From positions 53,542,831 to 53,606,830 of the forward strand of contig OU862916.1 in NCBI GenBank assembly GCA_917880885.1: 64,000 nucleotides of DNA. The letters are read 5' to 3'. Source of the DNA: Limnephilus marmoratus. Taxonomy: Eukaryota; Arthropoda; Insecta; Trichoptera; Limnephilidae. The notes beneath the pieces are model-generated. The model saw only the letters and a list, made by a program, of their open reading frames with translations, made no database searches and was not told the DNA's origin. Position 1 is the first letter of the stretch. The number at the start of each line of letters is the position of its first letter. Shown here piece after piece: positions 21,901 through 32,070 of this stretch. Made by a program: the position numbers and the translations under genes.

Positions 21901-21999
21901 CATGGTTTGGATAAGGTTTTCCAGAAACTTCTACGACGATGTTTTAAGTATACTAGTAAGTTCATTTTATAGTTATCCGATAGTTCCTCCAGCCAATAT

Positions 22000-22440
22000 T
22001 TAATGTCCTTTTTTGGGTTTGAAACTAAGTGGGAGTTTGTTATATAACTTTACTGCTAAAAATTCAGAACTTCTCTGTCCAAACGAAGAGTTACACTTTG
22101 GTATATTAAGTGTGTCTGTTTTATGAGCACGTGAGGTGTCGTCTGTCTCTGAATCATTTTTGAGGTGATGTACTAGAATGTTTTTGGCATAGATTTTCTG
22201 TATGCTTGGAACATCAAAAATTTCTGTTGTTGACGTCCTTATGGGGACCTTTAGTATGGTCTTTATGATGCAATTCTGAGTTACTCTCAATTGTTTTATG
22301 TGTTTAGGTGCTGCTGAGCCCCATCCTATTACTCCATATTCCAATCGAGAGTGGCATAAAGCATAATATACTCTCTTTAAATCCCTCGTTGACAAGATGT
22401 TTAGTAATGTTTTGAAGAAGTAGATAAGTTTTGTTAGCTG
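22000..22440 (-). pseudogene. LINE reverse transcriptase C-terminal fragment
   Basis: The minus frame reads LSTRDLKRVYYALCHSRLEY, then GVIGWGSAAPKHIKQL, the standard block after the RT domain of many LINEs (YxALxxSxLxYGIxxWG). It ends in FLAVKLYNKLPLSFK, matching the LINE C-terminal NxLP motif. The coding part upstream of about 22440 is missing, so it is a 5'-truncated relic. Clade uncertain. Confidence 0.75.
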
Positions 22441-22689
22441 TTTTGGTTCAATTACCTAATTAGTATTTAAGTTTATTTTTTTAACAGAACATTTCTATTT
22501 GGAGTGTTAATATCTATGTACATTCCAACGGCAAATTTATAACTATAATAATTGTTAACTCTGTAAATGTTTCAATCAATAAATAAATGCATTAACTTAA
22601 TAAACCTCATAACTCAACTGAGAGATGATTTCTCGTGTTTGAATTGGGAGTAGCGGGAGGAGCGCCATGATGGTTTATAAGGCAGTAAA

Positions 22690-22765
22690 AATAAAACATG
22701 ACTCACTCATACCTCGCTAGCTCCAGACAGGAGCAGTTGGGACTCTTGTGTGGTATTATGTATAT
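22690..22765 (+). repeat. SINE-B 3' end fragment
   Basis: CAGACAGGAGCAGTTGGGAC followed by TCTTGTGTGGTATTATG matches the 3' end of SINE-B at 46317-46380 (opposite strand). Confidence 0.6.
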
Positions 22766-22771
22766 ATGTTA

Positions 22772-23137
22772 CAGTTAAAACTCGTTTTTAGTTATAACGC
22801 CTTTTCTCTAGTCAAAACTAGTTTTTACTAACTGCCTTTGTTAAAACTGAAATTGGAATTGAAAATACAGATACTGTTTATTAAAATATTTTAACTGTTA
22901 ATTAAAAACCTAACCTAACCTAACCTGATGTCTGTCGACCAATTAGAATAAAGTACGATGAAGTTTGACATCGGTTTAATCAGTTTTAACTGAATCATTT
23001 CGAGAAAACGCGTTTTGTCTAGTTAGAAATAGTTTTCACTGATTTTCAGCAGTTAATTCTAGTTGTAACAAAGGCATTGAGTGAAAACTAGTTTATACTA
23101 GAGAAAACGTGTTGTAAGTAAGAACGGGTTTTAACTG
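22772..23137. mobile_element. TA-flanked palindromic MITE, 366 bp
   Basis: The ends CAGTTAAAACTCG and CGGGTTTTAACTG belong to inverted repeats about 75 bp long, roughly 80% matched by eye, reaching TGCCTTTGTTA. TA lies on both sides (22770-22771 and 23138-23139). The centre has a (CCTAA)n run at 22908-22926. A Tc1/mariner-type MITE is the simplest reading, but the TA repeats on the right blur the border. Confidence 0.65.
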
Positions 23138-23184
23138 TAATATATATATATATATATATATGTTATGGTTAAGGTTTTCACGGG

Positions 23185-23460
23185 TGTAAGATGTAAAACA
23201 CTTTTCTCGGTTTACCCGCGTAACGTAGTCCTGAGAAGGACTTTTTAACTCCTGACGTTTCGGACAGATCACACTGTCCATCTTCAGAGGCCTTATGTCT
23301 TTAGTTTTTGTCTCAAACTGATAGCTTTCGCATGTCTGTTCGGTCCAGAATCCAAGACTTAAGACAGTGTGATCTGTCCGAAACGTCAGGAGTTAAAAAG
23401 TCCTTCTCAGGACTACGTTACGCGGGTAAACCGAGAAAAGTGTTTTACATCTTACTTATA
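23185..23460 (-). mobile_element. Penelope-like element tail as a 91-bp-arm palindrome with hammerhead motif
   Basis: Arms 23189-23279 and 23364-23454 are inverted copies that look identical. Near the left arm, on the minus strand, a hammerhead core is visible: CTGAAGA at 23287-23281, a perfect GGACAG/CTGTCC stem, GAAA at 23261-23258 and a GTC cleavage triplet. Penelope-like retroelements carry hammerhead ribozymes in their terminal repeats. The coding part is absent. Confidence 0.7.
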
Positions 23461-23620
23461 TGTATATATATATTTATATATATATTATATTATATATATA
23501 TATTTTAAATGTATGTATTTGCACATAAAACTATGTATGTGTTTGCACATAAATAATTTCATAATAATAACGATAACAAAATTGGTAAAAAAATCTTTTT
23601 TTTGGTTAAGTTTTTTCGAA
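23461..23620. repeat. (TA)n-rich simple sequence
   Basis: A TATATA tract at about 23461-23500 with AT-rich flank. No other feature. Confidence 0.7.
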
Positions 23621-23624
23621 AATT

Positions 23625-23818
23625 CAATAAAGCTGTGGAATGATTTGCCGGCCTCTGTGTTTCCTCCTTCCTACAACATGGGTCTCTTCAAGACCAATGT
23701 TCATTCCTTCCTCTCCTTAAAAAGACCCTCCACACAGCATCCCAGATGACATAGGCCCTGAGGGAAATTATTTTCCTCAGGGCCTCCTGTGTGGAGTTAG
23801 TGTAAAAAAAAAAAAAAG
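23625..23818 (+). mobile_element. LINE-J 3' end, short truncated copy
   Basis: The frame LWNDLPASVFPPSYNMGLFK is the end of the LINE-J polyprotein, nearly identical to 53565-53762. It is followed by the nested 3' hairpin (CTCCACACAG/CTGTGTGGAG around GGCCCTGAGG/CCTCAGGGCC) and a poly(A) run at 23806-23818. The few differences from the 53.6-kb copy suggest recent activity. Confidence 0.9.
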
Positions 23819-24364
23819 CAGTGTAACAAATATTTAATTTTATTCTACAATCATCGTCTATTCGTGTTATTCCTCTTTCTCATATTGTGCATAACTTGGG
23901 CGGTGTATATAGTTTGGGCAATATAGGGTAGATATTGTTTAAATGTTTTATCCAGGTCTTTTACAGACCTTGCCCACGTCTGTAAACTGGATACGTGTGT
24001 ACGGAGATATTTAAATAATAACTCTTAATATTAACGCGAGTCTAAATATATTTACAACGGAAACTTTATGTTACAATAATTTGTACAGGTTTTATTTTAT
24101 TTTATTTTTTATTTTTATTTATTTATTTAAGGAACATAAACAGTCTTAATAATATAATATACATAAGAGGATAACAAAAAAAGACCAATTATTAATGTTC
24201 ACAGATAGGTATTTAGAAACATAAAAGTAACTGAATGAAAACAAGAATATTTAAGAAAAGAAAAAAAAAACAGGACAAAGCAGCAATTAAAAAAATATAT
24301 ACATAATACAGGTGTAGATTCAACAAGTGTACTTATAAACAATTTGTGCTTATTAATTTTATTC
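23819..24364. other. No recognised feature
   Basis: It contains a (TTTA)n-type tail near 24090-24130 that may end an unidentified antisense retroelement. Confidence 0.4.
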
Positions 24365-24445
24365 TATTATATGCTTATATGTACAGCGCCCTTGAGGTAA
24401 TTTTTCATGAATTATCCAAATCAGCCAAATTATTATTATTAAGTT
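24365..24445 (+). repeat. LINE tail fragment with (ATT)n
   Basis: ACAGCGCCCTTGAGG and a following (ATT)n match the LINE 3' end at 44500-44578, with a deletion through the hairpin. Confidence 0.6.
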
Positions 24446-24817
24446 TAATATTCTTCTTGCTTAGACGTAAAGCAGGTAGAGAGGGCGAACACTAGAACCG
24501 GAATCAATTTGCAAATGAAAATTGCGTTGTAACGCACCTAGCTGAAGAGTGGTGACCGGTGATACCACAGTGCAAAAATGATATTTTATGTCTGTTCGCT
24601 GCCTCGCTATAATAGGTATTGTTTTAAATTTTCGTGGGTATTGTTATACGCTTATTCGTTATGAATACCTTTTTCTTTTAATACATCAGACCACATAGAA
24701 TAATATCTCTACATTGTTACCGAACTTAAATGTACCACAGTCAAAACATATAATATTATTTTATTGTATATTTTTGAATGTAGCTATTACTTTGTGGTTA
24801 TCCATTATAGAAAAATG
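24446..24817. other. No recognised feature
   Basis: No repeat partner or domain was recognised. Confidence 0.4.
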
Positions 24818-24859
24818 AAATATTTCAACTTTGTATAAACCACTTATTTGATGTGCAAA

Positions 24860-24900
24860 TCCGACCGGTTTCGGAACAAACGTTCCTTCGTCAGGGAAAG
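24860..24900 (-). ncRNA. Hammerhead ribozyme motif of a Penelope-like element
   Basis: Minus strand: core CTGACGA at 24894-24888, stem II GGAAC/GTTCC with loop GTTT, core GAAA at 24872-24869, then ACCGGTC, giving a very short stem III and a GTC cleavage site. Stem I is weak (TCC/GGA). These short-stem hammerheads are known from Penelope-like retroelements. Confidence 0.7.
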
Positions 24901-25141
24901 CTTATACTAATTTGACAGTTTCGAACAATGTTTTATTATGGTAGGGGTGGAGCCGTTGCTAGTTAATAATGTAGATTGGGTGGGTAGGTATTAGTGTAGA
25001 GTGGGTGAATAGGGGAACAAATCCATGATTGGGCTATATGACAATATTTTTTATTTGTTGATAATAGATTAATTATTTTTAAGGGATTTTTTAATTTCCA
25101 AGGCTTCTAAGTTGTCTAAACGTTTTCCTTTATGATTAATA

Positions 25142-25339
25142 TTATGAAGAATATTTATCCCTGTATTTTTTTTCAAAACTATGGTTATTTTCAATGATAT
25201 GGTTAGCAAACTCAGAAAAATTATTATTATTAAGACACCTTAAATGTTCTTTGATTCTGATTTCAAAATTACGAGTGGTTTTTCCAATATAAAATGAGGG
25301 ACAATCATTGCATTTGAACCGGTAGGATTTGCACATCAA
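25142..25339 (-). pseudogene. GIY-YIG endonuclease C-terminus of a Penelope-like element
   Basis: The minus frame encodes a cysteine pair (FKCNDCPS), then SFYIGKTTRNFEIRIKEHL, the GIY-YIG core with its conserved arginine and glutamate-histidine block, and NHSF near the end. In Penelope-like elements this domain follows the reverse transcriptase and nicks DNA for target-primed integration. Only about 65 codons remain; RT is absent because the copy is 5'-truncated where an inverted tail is joined. The ATG at 25339 falls by chance in the joined sequence, so the true start lies upstream in the full element. Confidence 0.85.
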
Positions 25340-25370
25340 ATAAGTGGTTTATACAAAGTTGAAATATTTA

Positions 25371-25705
25371 ATTTTTCTATTATTTTCTAGATAAAAAAAA
25401 TGTCGTAGCATTCTATCGACACCTGATCCAGCTCTTTTCTTTTCTCTATTCGGCGTTTCGTGTTCTTGGAAGAGTGCATTGCGTCTCGTATCTTCTTTCC
25501 AAGTGTTTAAATGTAATGTTTGATTTGATGCGACAAACTAAAAATAGACTTTTAAATATAGATAGTGTCACTATCTATTCTTTTATCGGCGAGGACTTTA
25601 AAAGGGTCATTCAACCGTAAACTCAGAATTACTTACAGACTATTTTGGTATGAAGGTACCTTACGACATGCGTGAATGCTCGATACCAATGGGTGTTTTA
25701 GTGTA
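25371..25705. other. No recognised feature
   Basis: No repeat partner or domain-bearing frame was found. Confidence 0.4.
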
Positions 25706-26150
25706 GTAAATAATAATTGGATAATTTGTAGAGCGCCGTTTTTGTGAAAAATTACTTCAAGGGCGCTTTACAATTTATTATGAATCTTAGGCTCTATCTA
25801 ATTTTATTATTTACAAATAGATACAGAAACATACTTACCTGCAGGACACTTCCGATAAAACACACTTTATTAGAAAGTTTATGCTTGGTGAAGATACGAC
25901 TTTGCACGTGGAGCGTCGTGGAGGACATTATATTTAAAACATTGGACGATGCATGACTTTACCCTTGCTACCCTCATCACTGTTGGTTTTACATTTATAT
26001 TTATTAGAAGATTAATGCCAAAGTTGAGTTAATGTTTATTTTGAAAGTCTGGAGAATTTTAAGAATTTGCTTTATTTTTAAACTTATGGATACGACTGTC
26101 TGAAAAGATGAGTTTTAAGTTTGGCTCTAAATTCCGTTGGGTCTATTTAA
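25706..26150 (-). mobile_element. LINE 3' untranslated region, uninterrupted copy
   Basis: This is the best reference copy of the (ATT)n-tailed LINE 3' end in the window. On the minus strand it runs from CGGAATTTAGAGCC near 26140 to the tail at 25706. It shows the empty sites for the insertions at 3230-3656 and 20981-21866. Confidence 0.8.
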
Positions 26151-26156
26151 TCAAAA

Positions 26157-26199
26157 TTATCAACATGTTTCGAAACCAATGTTTCCTTCGTCAGGATAA
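26157..26199 (-). ncRNA. Hammerhead ribozyme motif, best-formed copy
   Basis: Minus strand: stem I TTATC pairs with GATAA at the other end; core CTGACGA; stem II GGAAAC with GTTTC, loop ATTG; core GAAA; stem III from the self-complementary ACATGT; cleavage triplet GTT. All three parts of a minimal hammerhead are present in order, in 43 bases. Similar copies: 59627-59669 and a decayed one at 27825-27875. Confidence 0.75.
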
Positions 26200-26289
26200 A
26201 ATAAAAATTAACTAACTAACTGTCAAAGATCACTCGGAGTGATTCGCTACGTTTGATTTTGGCGACGGATATGTCTGTCTGTCTACTGC

Positions 26290-27735
26290 GTGGCGGGCGG
26301 GAGAGAGAGACTGTTGAGAAAATTGATATATTATATTATTGTATCTCTATCGTTGAGAAGGCCTTTTGACCTCTCCAGCCGGACTCTCTCGACCCACCGC
26401 ATTGCACTGCAGTTGAAGGGATTGATCCAGGATATACATCGGGATGTATATCCTGGACACAATGACCCCCAGATTCCTACCAGATACCTCATGCCTTTTT
26501 CCTTATCAGAACTTTCTCTCCTTTGTTTCCTTAAAAATACCCTCCACACAGCATCCCCTAAGATGACATCAGCGCCGGATCTGCCATACGTTCAAAAACG
26601 TGCAAAAACCTGGCGCCAACTCCGAAGGGGCGCCGTGAGAAAATAAATATTGTATTAAAATTTTGTTATAACATTCCCTGAATCGTTTAAAAATTACCCA
26701 TAGTACGAAAAAATTATTATGCTCTAGCAACACTTTCCAAAGAAACAGAATGCGCACGCATCAGGTTGGTATCAACGGTTTACGAATGTATAGTCAGTTA
26801 CAGATTTTTTTAACAAATTCCATATATTTAGTTTAAACGTAAGATCTATTTTTCCATATATCTTTTACCGTCTTTTACGGCGAATGGGTGCGATCCAAAT
26901 TCAATAACCAGTCACAGCGCCGTATTTTTGTTCTAGTGAATCAAACAAACCGACTTTCGCCTTTCAAAATTTTAAGTCTCCAGGAGAAGTTAGTTAAAGA
27001 CCATTTTCTTATGAAATCTCCAGTACATTCCATTAACAAAAACATCGCACGGTTTGCAGGATTTGCAGGTTGCAACGTGTTGACAGTTTCATCATTGATT
27101 TGACATATTATTTGAAGTTCGTTAAAGGTATAATTAATTTATATTAGATTTGTTATTTTACGGTGTCAGTGTAAGCGTCTTTCCTAAGCCGTTGATACCA
27201 TACGTCAGTGTTTAGTGTTTGTATGGTGTTTGTTCGCTCAATTTGGTGTTTGTTCGCTCAACACAGGGGAAATGCAAGTTAAAAATTTGTGGTTATACTC
27301 TTAATAAATTTTTTAATTTGTAACTAAATTTCTATTGGTTGTTAGAGGTTATAAAAGTACTGTGGATTACAATGAATAGAATCACCATAATTTTATGTTT
27401 ACCCAATAGATTCAGAGAGTATAGGGCTCCTGGCGATTCTCTCTTTAAAAAAAAAACGAGTGTGAGAGCTACCGCCAGGTCACTTGGAAAAGTTACATCC
27501 TTTATATGTCTAGATTTTATTTGATAAATCAGTGTAAAAAAAAAATTAATAAAAAAAAATTTTAAAAATTGGGGTGAACGAATTTTTAATCAAAATAAAA
27601 ATGTAGGGGGGGGGGGCGCCATCGGTACCTACTGCACAGGGCGCCAGATTTCATAGATCCGGCCCTGGATGACATAGGCCCTGAAAGAAATTATTTTCCT
27701 TAGGGCCACCTGTGTATAGCTAATGTCAAAAGAAA
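26290..27735 (+). mobile_element. SINE-J copy, split by a hAT-like element
   Basis: The part 26290-26569 (CTCTCTCGACCC, CCCAGATTCCTACC, CCTCCACACAGCATCCC) and the part 27668-27735 (GATGACATAGGCCCTG...CTTAGGGCC) join into one SINE-J. SINE-J shares its 3' end with LINE-J but has a different body and no reverse transcriptase. The interruption is 26570-27667. Confidence 0.8.
26570..27667. mobile_element. hAT-like non-autonomous element, 1,098 bp
   Basis: The ends CAGCGCCGGATCT and AGATCCGGCCCTG are inverted repeats. The left end also contains ACCTGGCGCC and the right end has its inverted counterpart GGCGCCAGAT. An exact 8-bp target duplication GATGACAT (26562-26569 and 27668-27675) interrupts SINE-J, as expected for hAT elements. 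The interior has no transposase domain in any frame I can read. Confidence 0.85.
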
Positions 27736-27824
27736 TCACCACTCTTTGTAATGTTTTTTTGTCTATAGATACTTATTTGTCTATACCAGCATATATTTAG
27801 TTATGTTTGTTAATTGTTATTTTA

Positions 27825-27875
27825 TTTTAACGAAGGAACTATTGGTTTCGAAACATGTTGATAAATTTGATTAAA
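27825..27875 (+). ncRNA. Decayed hammerhead motif
   Basis: GGTTTCGAAACATGTTGATAA matches the motif at 26157-26199, but the first core has changed from CTGACGA to TTAACGA. It is inverted relative to the 26.16-kb copy, with SINE-J and the hAT element between them. Confidence 0.55.
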
Positions 27876-27885
27876 TAGTAGTATA

Positions 27886-28345
27886 TACAATTAATTAAAA
27901 ATGACAACACAGAGCGAATTGCGATTATTGAAGGAATGTTAAATTAATTATATATGCTTTATTGGCCAAATTCGTCCAACACAATTTAGCGGTCATCGCG
28001 TTATGCGATTGCATCGGTTGGAATGAAGATTTGACCGAAGAAACCAGATTTAATGCTTATTAAATTTTATGTTGCATCGTACAAAATGCGATTTGTCCGC
28101 AGGTACAAATGCCAATTGCCTACACTATTGATTAGCGAGTTCGTTGGAGGTCTGAACTCCGAACACAAAATGGCCTGATACGTATTACCCGCACATGTCC
28201 TGATATTATTATCGCCTGATGTAGTGACGCGTCCCCGCGAAATACCTGCATAACGAATTTTATTTGAAAAGAGACGCACCCCGAAGACTCGCCATTTTGT
28301 TATTTATTTACCAACTGAATTCCTCGAGCCCCACACTTACTTATT
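27886..28345. other. No recognised feature
   Basis: Mixed-composition sequence without repeats or domains that I recognise. Confidence 0.4.
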
Positions 28346-28398
28346 CCTGTCAAACATGTTTCGGGTTGTATCGCAAATTATTTACCACATCATCAAAA
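28346..28398 (-). ncRNA. Hammerhead-like Penelope tail, long stem II
   Basis: Minus strand: TTTGATGATGTGG ... CAACCCGAAACATGTTTGAC. The GATGA and GAAA cores and the ACATGT stem III are in order, but the first core is TTGATGA rather than CTGATGA. Probably a decayed Penelope-like 3' end. Confidence 0.45.
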
Positions 28399-28410
28399 AG
28401 TAAAATCGAT

Positions 28411-28830
28411 GGTATTGATGTCGGGAAGGAGAGGAGTAAGTGAGGCGTGTTTTTTATGACAATAGTTGCAACTTAACGGAGGTGTGGAGATTTAAGTCCG
28501 TCTGAGCCTTCGGGCGCCGCCGCCAAAAGACCATTTTGAACCCTAAAACTATTAACAAAAGGGTCTGAAAGAGGGTTGTTCTGGTTTGTACGACGAATTT
28601 GCACCTTCACAGAATTATTTTATGATGAATTCTTCGAACCACTTTCTTCTATCACTAACTTGACGCTGCCTAAATACACTGCTAAATTAACCTGTTATTT
28701 GAAAATAAGGCCCAAATGTATGCTCACAAATAATAGGACTTTATGTAAGGATAAAGATATGAGCGATCTGTCCAATACAAGCAATGATTTCTGTACTGAT
28801 CAGTTATTCACTTTTATTGTTAATTCAATG
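28411..28830. other. No recognised feature
   Basis: A short frame at 28576-28845 leads into the LINE-J relic but shows no clear domain. Confidence 0.4.
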
Positions 28831-29240
28831 CCCCAAAATATCTGAAAAAATCCCTCGACTCTCTGCAGAAACGGGCGTTCCATTTAACAGATTCTGCTAT
28901 CTTAACAAACGGATTGCAATTTTTGAACACGCGACAGGTGGAAATGCTGTCCTTGGTCTTTCAGTATTTCAATGGAAGATTCTCTGATGAACTAGCATCG
29001 TTGATGAACACAGTCGAGAGATACGCCAAACGCGCGCCCAACATTTTTACACAGTTGACTTTTGTCACACTTGAATTCAACAGTTCGGTTGTGGAACGAT
29101 TGTGTTTACTCCTTCCTATAACATGAGCCTCTTCAAGACCCAAGTTCACTCCTTCCTTTTCACAAAAAGACCCTCCATGCAGCATCCCCAAAGATGACAT
29201 AGGTCTTGAAGGAAATTATTTTCTTCGGTATAAATTTTGC
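28831..29240 (+). pseudogene. LINE-J C-terminal relic, decayed
   Basis: It aligns by eye with 53265-53710: KNPSTLCRNG-type sequence, the NGLQFL and MLSLVFQYFNGRFSDELAS blocks, then FNSSVVERLCLLLPIT shifted out of frame. The 3' hairpin has lost its pairing (GTCTTGAAGG). Frameshifts and deletions make it clearly dead and older than the 23.6- and 53.6-kb copies. Confidence 0.8.
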
Positions 29241-29394
29241 GGTAAAGAATATTCAATAGTTTCTGTTGTTTTGCAAAGGCTTTCGCGGAAAACTTCGGAC
29301 GTTCTTCAAAGTTTTGAATCGGCCTCTAAAAATAATAAGTTTTTCCTTACGTGTTCTTCTTACAAAGACAAAATTTCGAAAACATTCACCCATT

Positions 29395-29580
29395 TTCGTT
29401 ATTTTTTTTGGGTTGTTATGCCGTGTTGCGCTATTATACCTCCTTCTTTAGCCAACGTTCTATCGGACACATCTACCGTATCTGATGATGGACACTGCAA
29501 CACTGTCCGAAACGTTGGCTAAAGAAGGAGGTAGCGCAACACGGCATAACACCCCAAAAACAAATAACGAAAATACTTTT
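29395..29580 (+). mobile_element. Penelope-like tail palindrome with hammerhead motif
   Basis: Arms of about 65 bp (29393-29459 and 29510-29577) share TAGCCAACGTT, CCTCCTTCTT and CGTGTTGCGC inverted, with a few differences. Between them, plus strand, is a hammerhead core: CTGATGA (29482-29488), stem GGACA/TGTCC and GAAA (29509-29512), then CGTT. Stem I is not clear. Confidence 0.65.
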
Positions 29581-30360
29581 GGCCGTGAAAATCTTAAAAT
29601 GTATCTGACCTTCACGCATGTTTGACGCATTTTAAAGGTTTCCGTTTCATAAAGTACCAAAAGTTATCTTTACGAGATGGAAATCAACAGTTGCAAAAAA
29701 TTGCAAGTGGGTAGGTTTTTTTTGTATGTTCTCTTATTAAGAATGATTAAAATCGACAACGGCATGACACATGACGTCAAATGCATGTTAAACAATTCAT
29801 TATTGTTAACTATCCTAAAAATGGGGTTATTTCCCACGCATCCCGTTAACGTATTTTTTTACTGAAACGATTGAATTAGATTTTCTTTGGTGCACATTTC
29901 TTTCAGTCAACTGACCAATCCCTATCCCTATCGACAATGAGCATTTTACAATAAAAATCCTACCATTGAAGACCTGGCATTCTTATGGAGAGATTCATAG
30001 AAGATGACAACAATTGGAACCTGCCATGCATCGATTATAGTAAAATGGCTTTCTCATGATATTTGATGTCTGTTGATGTTGTGCAGATTTTTTCAATCCC
30101 CCACACATCTCCGCAGGTTGGCGCGAACTTTTGTTGCTTTTGTGTCGGCTATATATTAGATCTAAACGCTAGTGTAACTTTTTGATTTATTATATCAAGG
30201 TACTGGCGCCGTCGGTTCTGCGTTTTGTTCCTTTCTCCCACAATTCCCCGAAGCTCAGTTCTTGACCGTCTTGAATGGGTTTTTTTCAAACGGCTCTGAT
30301 TTTTGCGCCGACGACGAAAAGATAACATTTCGTTTGCATTTCTAAGACCCGACTGTTTCA
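29581..30360. other. No recognised feature
   Basis: Small open frames only. No domain or shared repeat. Confidence 0.4.
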
Positions 30361-30890
30361 TCTATTTATTTATTTGTACACGCCCAAATAGGGCTTTTAC
30401 ATATGATAAAATTAAAAATACATTTGATGTAATCAAAGAATCAAAGAGATATAAAAATTAAAATAAGTAGCAAGTATAAAAATTTTAACTTAAAAACAAC
30501 AAGCAGAGTAAAATATAGGATGCACTTTCATATTTTAATTTAGATAATTTTGATACATACTGAAATTTTGTAAACATTTCAAAGCTATCATGATAGACAT
30601 ACAGATTTAATAACAATGTTTTTATAGGCTGATAGACATTCAGTACCGTTGGTGTTCATGTAATATTTATTCCCTGCACTGTGCAGTCGGTTCATTACTG
30701 AGTTTATTTCTGCATTGGTACCTGAATTGTTACAATGGTAAAGTGCTTTCTGACGAACCGTCCTACCAGGCACATGAAAGTTAATCAGCCTAAGGAGTTC
30801 AGGGGAGTCAAACATGTTATTAACAATTTTATAAATAAAAAATAGATCAGTACATATTCTTCTTTCTTTTATCTAAAGACAAGCCATGGT
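30361..30890 (-). pseudogene. LINE C-terminus and 3' tail
   Basis: The minus frame at 30588-30815 encodes FDSPELLRLINFHVPGRTVR and NSVMNRLHSAGN, the short C-terminal block (RxxxxF.xPxR...NSxxxRxxxxxN) seen at the end of many insect LINEs. The tail TGTAAAAGCCCTATTTGGGC and (AAAT)n at 30361-30400 matches the plus-strand tail at 55640-55670. The RT is missing. Confidence 0.7.
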
Positions 30891-31032
30891 TTAACCAAAA
30901 CATCATATTTTACACGTGGTTTTAACATCCAAAACAAAGCGTGAAATATGATGGAAATAAAAAAATAATTTTTTTTTTTTATTGTACAACAGACAGGTTA
31001 GTCCAATTATAGTACAATTTTAATTTTAACAA
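30891..31032. other. Spacer with poly(T)
   Basis: A T run at about 30969-30980 may be the antisense A tail of the next LINE. Confidence 0.4.
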
Positions 31033-31650
31033 CTAACAATACATGTATATATTCTTTTTAAAAGATGGTATGGTGATATCAAACACATCTATATCCGCTG
31101 GTAGGGCATTAAGCAATGTCATACCTCTTGTCATGCTGTGTTGAGCCATGACATCTGTCCGACCCTGCGGTATGTAGAATAGGTCGTGGCTACGATTTCG
31201 ACAGTATTTGTCAGGAACAAATAAGCCACAGCATGACAGGAGATACGGACAATCAATAAGGTTTTTTATTAACTTTAATTGGAATACCATGAGTCCGGCA
31301 TTACGCCTGGTCTCCAGGCTTTGATAATTTGTCTCCTTTAGCAGTTCCACGTGATGCATGAATTTCGGATATATTCCGAATGATCGCATGTAAACATACC
31401 TTAGGAATTTTTTTTGAATTTGTTCAATCATATTTATATATTTAATTTGATAAGGTATCCATACAGTACTAGCGTACTCCAGCTTGCTTCTGACCACTCC
31501 GTTGAACATGGCGGTCATTGCTTCTATGTTACTGAATTGTTTGCAAGTTCTAATTACAAAACCAAGCATTTTGGAGCAAGCCGAAGTAAGCTGCACTATA
31601 TGATTTGAAAATGTCAGCCTGGGATCAAAGGTCACCCCATTGATTGGTGA
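31033..31650 (-). pseudogene. LINE reverse transcriptase C-terminal half
   Basis: A 200-codon minus frame, in frame from GVTFDPRLTFSNHI onward. It reads VVRSKLEYASTVWIPYQIKY, INMIEQIQKKFLRYVY and, near the end, TLLNALPADIDVFDITIPSF. These match the thumb and C-terminal region of jockey/CR1-group LINE reverse transcriptases (LGVxFDxxLxFxxHI ... LEYASxVWxPxxxxxIxxIExIQKKFLR). The catalytic YADD region is missing: the frame closes at a stop about 20 bases upstream, where the copy is truncated. The uninterrupted frame suggests it is not old. Confidence 0.85.
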
Positions 31651-31779
31651 TTACAAACCGTTCAAATTCATAGTTTTAATTGATGAAACGAAGCTAAGCA
31701 CAAGTGTGACGTAGTGAATGAACAATAGTGGCCTTAGGATAAAACAATGGTTCAAACCGACGCCTGATGCAAATGAAAC

Positions 31780-32070
31780 CACGTTAAACACCTCTGCCAT
31801 GGTTACCCCAAGTGGTTCGCTACATTTGTGATTAGCAGGGGTGCCTGGGATCATTGGTGTAAGTTTTGTCCAGGTTTTGGAGGCGAATGCGTCCAGAATA
31901 CTTTCATATTCACTTATTGCGTGGCGGGCTTGTGACTTTTTCAGTCGAACTCTCTCGATCATCCCCCTGCAGCGCAGTGGAAGGATGAATTTTACCACAG
32001 TCTACCCAAAGATTACAAAGGCCCTGATGAGAGAAATTATGTTCCTATGTAGAGTTAATATTTAAAAAAA
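31780..32070 (+). mobile_element. SINE-J copy with poly(A) tail
   Basis: From ACACCTCTGCCATGGTTACC and CCCAAGTGGTTCGC through TTTGGAGGCGAATGCG to a weakened 3' hairpin (AGGCCCTGATG) and an A run at 32057-32069, it matches 38028-38369. Confidence 0.8.

Larger units (their letters stand above)
24818..25370 (-). mobile_element. Penelope-like element, 5'-truncated, with inverted tail
   Basis: Minus strand order: a 46-base tail copy in inverted orientation (25325-25370), the GIY-YIG coding end (25142-25339), a 3' untranslated region, a hammerhead motif (24860-24900) and the tail (24818-24863). The two tail segments form an inverted repeat bracketing the element. A second copy is at 35700-36071. 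Confidence 0.85.
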
